NCBI GenBank assembly: GCA_020634755.1
Contig: JACKBC010000083.1
Location: 1 to 8,146 of the forward strand
DNA: 8,146 nt
Reading direction: 5' to 3'
DNA from: Caldilineaceae bacterium
GTDB taxonomy: Bacteria; Chloroflexota; Anaerolineae; Caldilineales; Caldilineaceae
In this document: piece after piece, positions 3,808 to 8,146 of the stretch
Layout of the letters: each line of letters opens with the position of its first letter
Position numbering within the stretch: position 1 is the stretch's first letter
The notes under the pieces: generated by a model
Databases searched by the model: none
Told to the model about the DNA's origin: nothing
Seen by the model: only the letters and a program-made list of their open reading frames with translations
Translations under genes and position numbers: made by a program

Positions 3808-6120
3808 ATGAACAGTACACGACCAACCGACTACATCACCATTATCGGCGCACGGGAAAACAATTTACGCAACATTTCTGTGCAGATTCCCAAGCGCCAA
3901 ATCACCGTTTTCACCGGTGTTTCTGGCTCGGGTAAATCGTCGCTGGTGTTTGATACGATTGCCGCCGAGGCACAGCGGCAGCTCAATGAAACGTTTACGG
4001 CGTTTGTGCGCGGCTTTCTGCCCAACTATGGCCATCCCGATATTGATGCCATCGAGAATATTTCGGCGGCGGTGATCATTGATCAGAAGCGCATCGGCGG
4101 CAACTCACGCTCCACCGTGGGCACGATTACCGACATCAATCCGCTGTTGCGGCTGCTCTTTTCGCGGGTGGGGCAGCCGCATGTGGGGCCGGCCAGCACC
4201 TTTTCCTTTAACGAGCCGCCGGGCATGTGCCCCGAGTGTGACGGTATTGGGCGCTCGGCGCAGCTGATCATGGATAAGTTTATCGACAAATCCAAATCCC
4301 TCAATGAAGGTGCGTTTCTGCATCCCGACTTTGCGGTTGGTAAGATGTACTGGAAGTTCTACAGCGGCAGTGGTTACTTTGACAACGATAAGCCGCTGGT
4401 CGACTACAGTGATGAAGAGATGCATCAACTGCTCTACGGCGAAGGGAAAGTGCCCGGCAACTTTGCCGGCGCCGATTTTAGCATGAGCTACGAGGGCATT
4501 GTCACCAAGTTCAACCGGCTCTATGTGCAAAAAGATGTCAACGCCATGTCCGACCGCAACCGGCAGATCTATCTGACCTTTGTGGCCAATGGCGTATGCC
4601 CGCGCTGCCAGGGCAAGCGGCTCAACGATCTGGCGCGCAGCAGCAAGATCGCCGGCTACAATATTACCGACCTGTGGGCGCTCGAAGTGAAAGAGCTCAT
4701 CGACGTTGTGCGCGGCTTTACCGACCCCATCGCCGTGCCCATTTGCGCCAAACTGGTTGAACAGCTTGATAACCTGATCACCATTGGCTTAGGCTATCTC
4801 AGCCTGGATCGCGAAACCTCAACGCTCTCCGGCGGTGAGTCGCAGCGCATTAAGATGGTGCGCCATCTCAACAGCAGCCTGACCGAGATGATGTACATTC
4901 TCGACGAGCCAAGCGTCGGCCTCCATGCCCGCGATGTGCAGCGCCTGAACACGCTCCTCTGCAAGCTGCGCGATAAAGGCAATACGGTGCTGGTGGTCGA
5001 ACACGACCGCGATGTGATTGACATTGCCGACCATGTGATTGACTTGGGGCCGCGTGCAGGGCGTCACGGCGGCGAGGTCGTCTATGCCGGCACAGTGGCC
5101 GAATTGAATCACGCCAATACGCTTACGGGCGCCCACATGAAACAGCGGCTGCCGCTCAAAACCAGCGCGCGCAAACCAACTGGCGCAATGACCATTTCCA
5201 ATGCCAACCTGCACAATCTGAAGAATGTCACGGTGGAGATTCCCACTGGTGTCCTCACCGTGGTGACTGGTGTAGCAGGCTCGGGCAAGAGCACGCTGAT
5301 CAACGATATCTTTGTGCCGCTGCATCCCGACGCGGTGGTGATTGACCAGGCGGCAGTTGGCGTCTCGCGACGCTCGAACACCGCCACGTACACCGGCATC
5401 CTCGATGAGATCCGCAAGCTCTTTGCCAAGGCCACCGGCGCCAGCCCGTCGCTCTTTAGCTTCAACTCCAAGGGGGCCTGTCCCAACTGCAATGGGCTGG
5501 GCGTGATCTACACCGACCTGGCGTTTATGGAAGGCATCAAATCGCCCTGTGAGGTCTGCGAGGGCCACCGCTTTACCGCCGATGTGCTGGAGTTCAAGCT
5601 GCGCGGCAAATCGATCAGCGATGTATTTGCGCTGACGACTGAGGCCGCCCTCGACTTTTTCCCGGAGAAAAAGATCAAGAAAGTGGTGCAGGCGCTCAAC
5701 GATGTTGGTCTCGGCTATTTGCAACTTGGCCAGCCGCTGGACACGCTCTCCGGCGGTGAATGCCAGCGGCTCAAGCTGGCCACCGAATTGCACAAGCAGA
5801 GTTCAATTTATGTGATGGATGAGCCAACGACGGGGCTGCACATGTCGGACACCGGTCATCTGCTCAAACTGATTGACCGGCTGGTGGATCAGGGGAACTC
5901 GGTGATTGTGATCGAGCACGACCTGGACGTGATCAAAAACGCCGATTGGATCATCGACTTGGGGCCCGATGCCGGGAGCGCCGGCGGGGAGGTGGTTTTT
6001 ACAGGCACGCCGACGCAGTTACTGGCCGCTGAGCAATCCATTACCGCGGCGTATGTGCGGCGTGATGTTGTACACGCTGGGACGGCCCCTGCAAGCCATG
6101 CCGCGAATAAACAAGCTTGA
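3808..6120 (+). CDS. UvrA-like ABC ATPase, class II (no UvrB-binding domain)
   Basis: The protein is 770 aa, against about 940 for canonical UvrA. Two ABC modules are present: Walker A GVSGSGKS (37-44) and GVAGSGKS (488-495); signatures LSGGESQR (340-347) and LSGGECQR (647-654); Walker B with ILDEPS (364-369) and VMDEPT (669-674); H-loop His399 and His704. CxxC pairs lie at 141/144 and 264/267, and at 558/561 and 581/584, as in UvrA zinc modules. After RVGQPH (120-125) the chain runs directly into FSFNEPPGMCPEC, so the roughly 130-150-residue UvrB-interaction domain is missing. This is the mark of class II UvrA proteins (UvrA2/DrrC type), linked in some bacteria to tolerance of DNA-intercalating or alkylating compounds. 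ATG 3808 has AGAGGA 4 bases upstream; TTG 3790 is less likely. It appears monocistronic and converges with the DinB_2 gene. Confidence 0.93.
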   Translation: MNSTRPTDYITIIGARENNLRNISVQIPKRQITVFTGVSGSGKSSLVFDTIAAEAQRQLNETFTAFVRGFLPNYGHPDIDAIENISAAVIIDQKRIGGNSRSTVGTITDINPLLRLLFSRVGQPHVGPASTFSFNEPPGMCPECDGIGRSAQLIMDKFIDKSKSLNEGAFLHPDFAVGKMYWKFYSGSGYFDNDKPLVDYSDEEMHQLLYGEGKVPGNFAGADFSMSYEGIVTKFNRLYVQKDVNAMSDRNRQIYLTFVANGVCPRCQGKRLNDLARSSKIAGYNITDLWALEVKELIDVVRGFTDPIAVPICAKLVEQLDNLITIGLGYLSLDRETSTLSGGESQRIKMVRHLNSSLTEMMYILDEPSVGLHARDVQRLNTLLCKLRDKGNTVLVVEHDRDVIDIADHVIDLGPRAGRHGGEVVYAGTVAELNHANTLTGAHMKQRLPLKTSARKPTGAMTISNANLHNLKNVTVEIPTGVLTVVTGVAGSGKSTLINDIFVPLHPDAVVIDQAAVGVSRRSNTATYTGILDEIRKLFAKATGASPSLFSFNSKGACPNCNGLGVIYTDLAFMEGIKSPCEVCEGHRFTADVLEFKLRGKSISDVFALTTEAALDFFPEKKIKKVVQALNDVGLGYLQLGQPLDTLSGGECQRLKLATELHKQSSIYVMDEPTTGLHMSDTGHLLKLIDRLVDQGNSVIVIEHDLDVIKNADWIIDLGPDAGSAGGEVVFTGTPTQLLAAEQSITAAYVRRDVVHAGTAPASHAANKQA

Positions 6121-6124
6121 GAAT

Positions 6125-6601
6125 TCAACTATTATAATTGCGCAACTGCCGCCCCATCTGCGCCACGTGGACCAGATCGTGCCAGACGATGTGCAACGTA
6201 TGATTGCTGATGGTCACCGGTCCGTGTTGCTGGTGATGGCCGATCCGCTCCCACTGCGCCGGCGACAGAACTGCAAGCATACCAATATGCTGATTGCGCA
6301 ATTCAACAAACGCATTTAGGGCAGACTGTAAATTGTCTCCTCCATAGTTGCGTTCTGCCGCCCACGCTTCCTGATCAAAGCCGCTGATGAGCGGCTGCGG
6401 CTCGTCGCGCAAGGTCTGCACGCGCGTGATCGCAACTTCTTCGGCATCGCGCAGATGGCACATCACCTCTACAATGGACCAATTCTCATCGCCACCGCGG
6501 GCGCGCAGTGCTTGATCGTGCGTTACATTTTGCAGAAGCGTTTGCAGAATGTCCGGCGTGGCCGCCAACGCCTCAATTAGCTCGCGCGGTGAATCATACA
6601 T
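6125..6601 (-). CDS. DinB_2-family protein
   Basis: The protein is 158 aa and belongs to the DinB_2 branch of the DinB/YfiT four-helix-bundle superfamily. Visible marks are NWSIVEVMCHLRDAEE (40-55, with His49) and WHDLVHVAQM (140-149, with His141 and His145). These three histidines match the metal-binding triad typical of the family. Relatives include thiol-dependent transferases and many proteins of unknown reaction; the substrate here is not predictable. No export signal is seen. ATG at 6601 is chosen because GAGGGG lies 5 bases upstream on the coding strand; the in-frame GTG at 6607 overlaps that SD. It lies 13 bp downstream of the DppF-type gene on the same strand and is probably cotranscribed with it. 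It is only distantly related, by superfamily, to the DinB-like protein at 91-612. Confidence 0.88.
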   Translation of the reverse strand: MYDSPRELIEALAATPDILQTLLQNVTHDQALRARGGDENWSIVEVMCHLRDAEEVAITRVQTLRDEPQPLISGFDQEAWAAERNYGGDNLQSALNAFVELRNQHIGMLAVLSPAQWERIGHHQQHGPVTISNHTLHIVWHDLVHVAQMGRQLRNYNS

Positions 6602-6606
6602 GCACA

Positions 6607-6612
6607 CCCCTC
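6607..6612 (-). promoter_or_regulatory. Ribosome binding site of the DinB_2 gene
   Basis: Read on the minus strand this is GAGGGG, 5 bases before ATG 6601. It decides against the GTG codon starting at 6607, which shares a base with it. Confidence 0.6.
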
Positions 6613-6614
6613 AC

Positions 6615-7631
6615 TTAATTAGCAGCAACTTTGTGGTCGTCATACAGAAAGCAGGCCGTGGTGTGCTGGTCGTTTATCACATATTCGGGCGGGCGGCTGT
6701 TGCGGCAGATATCCATGACGTGTGGGCAGCGCTCGACAATGACGCACGCATTGGCCGAAAAAGTAAGCTCGCTGGCCTCAACCGCGTTGGTGGTGCGTTT
6801 GCTGTTCCAGCGGTTGCGCGGGTCTTGGGACGGCACAGAGTCGATCAGAAGCTGGGTATAGGGGTGCGATGGCTCTTTAACCACGCTGTCCATGGCGCCT
6901 TCCTCAATGGAGCGCCCGCGGCACATGACCATGATTTCGCCGCCCAGATAGTAAGCAGTGGCCAGGTTGTGGGTGATAAAGATGCAGGAGATGCCCAATT
7001 CATCGCGAAAATCGATCAAAATATTGAGAAAAAGGGCGCGCAGCGCGGCGTCGATCATGGAAATGGGTTCATCGGCAATGATCAGGCGCGGCTTCATGAG
7101 ATAGATGCGCGCCAGCATAATGCGCTGGCGTTCGCCGCCGCTGAGCTGATGCGGATAGCGGCCCAGCACGTCATGGGGGCGCAAATCGACCGCACGCAAC
7201 GCTTCATCGATCAGCTTGGTGGCTTCGCCTGTCGAAGAAGCCAGCTTGAACTTGCGCACAATCATGTTGAGCACGCGATCGATGCGATAAAAGGGATTGT
7301 AGGTGGCGTAGGGATCCTGAAAGACCGGCTGTACGGCGCGCCGATACGCATGCAGCGCCGCCCGGTTCATCTGGCTGATTTCCTGACCGCAATAGCGAAT
7401 GCTGCCTTCGGTAATGGGCGTCAACCCCAGGATACAGCGGGCCAGCGTGCTTTTGCCGCTACCGCTTTCGCCCACAATGGTCAACAGCTTGGCCTCGTCA
7501 CCTTGCAGCATCAGCGAAACATCATCAAGCGCCACCACATCCTGCGCCGACAGAAGCCCGCCGGTATTGCTAAACACTTTGCGCACATGGGCCACCTCTA
7601 GCAGTGGTGCGCCATTGGATCGGCTTGTCAT
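6615..7631 (-). CDS. Oligopeptide/dipeptide ABC transporter ATPase, DppF/OppF type
   Basis: The protein is 338 aa, the usual length for a DppF/OppF-type subunit. It would hydrolyse ATP at the cytoplasmic face of a peptide (or nickel/sugar-oligomer) importer together with the DppD-type partner. Visible are Walker A GESGSGKST (54-62), Q-loop VFQDP (103-107), signature LSGGERQR (163-170), Walker B LIIADEP (183-189) and H-loop His221. The C-terminal oligo_HPY region starts near HPYTQLLIDSVP (256-267) and has four Cys (296, 302, 309, 327), a pattern associated in related transporters with metal or Fe-S binding. The segment after Walker B reads ISMIDAALRA instead of the usual TSALDVSVQA, a variant D-loop. 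Its ATG overlaps the upstream stop as ATGA, implying translational coupling; AGGTGAT (7638-7644) is its SD, 6 bases away. The substrate cannot be told from the ATPase. Confidence 0.93.
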   Translation of the reverse strand: MTSRSNGAPLLEVAHVRKVFSNTGGLLSAQDVVALDDVSLMLQGDEAKLLTIVGESGSGKSTLARCILGLTPITEGSIRYCGQEISQMNRAALHAYRRAVQPVFQDPYATYNPFYRIDRVLNMIVRKFKLASSTGEATKLIDEALRAVDLRPHDVLGRYPHQLSGGERQRIMLARIYLMKPRLIIADEPISMIDAALRALFLNILIDFRDELGISCIFITHNLATAYYLGGEIMVMCRGRSIEEGAMDSVVKEPSHPYTQLLIDSVPSQDPRNRWNSKRTTNAVEASELTFSANACVIVERCPHVMDICRNSRPPEYVINDQHTTACFLYDDHKVAAN

Positions 7632-8146
7632 GATTGCATCACCTTTACCGGCTCTTGCGCCTCATAAAGCGCAATCTCCTGGGGATCATTGTAGAGATGA
7701 CAGGCCACTGTATGACCGGGCGTCATCTCGAAAACGGGCGGCGCCACTTGATTACAGATAGCCATAGCCTGTGGACAACGCGGATGAAAGCGACACCCTT
7801 GCGGCCACGCAATCGGGCTGGGCGCAATGCCGGTAATGCTCTCTAGCCGGTGGCGCTCGCCGCCCAAATCTGGGATGGAAGCGATGAGCCGTTGCGTGTA
7901 GGGGTGCTTCGGCGCTTCAAAAATTTCATAAACCGTGCCCACTTCAATCACTTCACCGGCATACATAATCGCCAGCCGGTCCACCAGCTCGGCGTGCACC
8001 GCCATGTCGTGGCTCACAAAAATAATGGTGGCGCCGGTCTGCTCTTTGACCTGGGCAATTGTTTCCAACACGGCCCGCTGCACGTTTACATCCAGCGCCG
8101 TGGTCGGTTCATCGGCCACAATCAGCTGGGGGTTGAGCGTGACGGC
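7628..8146 (-). CDS. Oligopeptide/dipeptide ABC transporter ATPase, DppD/OppD type (5' part outside window)
   Basis: The last 172 residues are visible; the reading frame runs open to the right edge, so the start, Walker A, Q-loop and signature motif lie outside. The fragment begins AVTLNPQLIVADEPTTALDV, which is the Walker B and a conventional D-loop, followed by the H-loop FVSHDMA (43-49), the oligo_HPY region from KHPYTQRLIASIPDL (80-94), and four Cys at fragment residues 118, 124, 131 and 149 in the usual GCRFHPRC...IC...AC pattern. It pairs with the DppF-type subunit encoded next, with which it overlaps by 4 bases (ATGA). The permease and binding-protein genes are expected further upstream, beyond 8146; that is inferred from standard operon order. 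Confidence 0.93.
   Translation of the reverse strand, partial: AVTLNPQLIVADEPTTALDVNVQRAVLETIAQVKEQTGATIIFVSHDMAVHAELVDRLAIMYAGEVIEVGTVYEIFEAPKHPYTQRLIASIPDLGGERHRLESITGIAPSPIAWPQGCRFHPRCPQAMAICNQVAPPVFEMTPGHTVACHLYNDPQEIALYEAQEPVKVMQS
7638..7644 (-). promoter_or_regulatory. Ribosome binding site of the DppF-type gene inside the upstream CDS
   Basis: On the minus strand this reads AGGTGAT, complementary to the 16S 3' end, 6 bases before ATG 7631. It lies within the last codons of the DppD-type gene and supports the overlapping start. Confidence 0.6.

Noticed and set aside
4819..5793. A 324-codon open frame on the - strand inside the uvrA-like gene
   Set aside because: It is antisense to the conserved signature, Walker B and second ATPase module of the uvrA-like gene and shows no domain of its own.
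6549..7601. A 350-codon open frame on the + strand opposite the DppF-type gene
   Set aside because: It is the antisense shadow of a clear ABC ATPase with all motifs in place; its own translation has no recognisable domain and no SD.
7399..7761. Small + strand open frame across the DppF/DppD junction
   Set aside because: It is antisense to both ATPase genes, without a domain or SD.

Overview
The window looks like an accessory stretch of a bacterial chromosome with moderately high GC and densely packed genes. Gene content and protein flavour suggest a Chloroflexota bacterium, possibly of the Herpetosiphon/Chloroflexus/Roseiflexus side: a HhH plus alpha/beta-hydrolase fusion, an unusual AraC-type regulator, a DppF-type ATPase with a non-standard D-loop, and several DinB, VOC and DUF1801 proteins. 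This placement is an inference from gene style only; there is no rRNA or marker gene in the window.

Layout. (i) 1-90: a 15-bp copy of the terminus of a small repeat, then a perfect 10-bp-arm palindrome in the leader of the first operon. (ii) 91-2332, + strand: a three-gene operon with gaps of 5 and 8 bp, encoding a DinB/ClbS-like four-helix protein, a helix-hairpin-helix/alpha-beta hydrolase fusion and an AraC-family regulator. (iii) 2333-3548: two 85-bp MITE-like elements in opposite orientation, each with its own 6-bp flanking direct repeat, bracket a two-gene + strand cassette (PhnB-like VOC protein and DUF1801 protein). (iv) 3549-3807: a gene-free leader with a long imperfect hairpin. (v) 3808-6120, + strand: a 770-aa class II UvrA-like protein lacking the UvrB-binding domain. 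(vi) 6125-8146, - strand: the end of an oligopeptide/dipeptide ABC transporter operon (3' part of a DppD/OppD-type ATPase, then a DppF/OppF-type ATPase overlapping it by 4 bases), followed after 13 bp by a DinB_2-family protein that converges on the uvrA-like gene with only 4 bp between stop codons.

How the parts may work together. The transporter ATPases form a conventional pair that would energise a permease encoded upstream of the window's right edge. The remaining genes belong to families that often modify, bind or remove small reactive molecules, or survey damaged DNA (DinB/ClbS-like, alpha/beta hydrolase, VOC, UvrA class II). A loose stress or genotoxin-tolerance neighbourhood is a reasonable hypothesis, but nothing in the sequence proves a joint system. 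The strongest novel observation is the non-autonomous 85-bp repeat family with conserved ends, diverged centre and recognisable target duplications.
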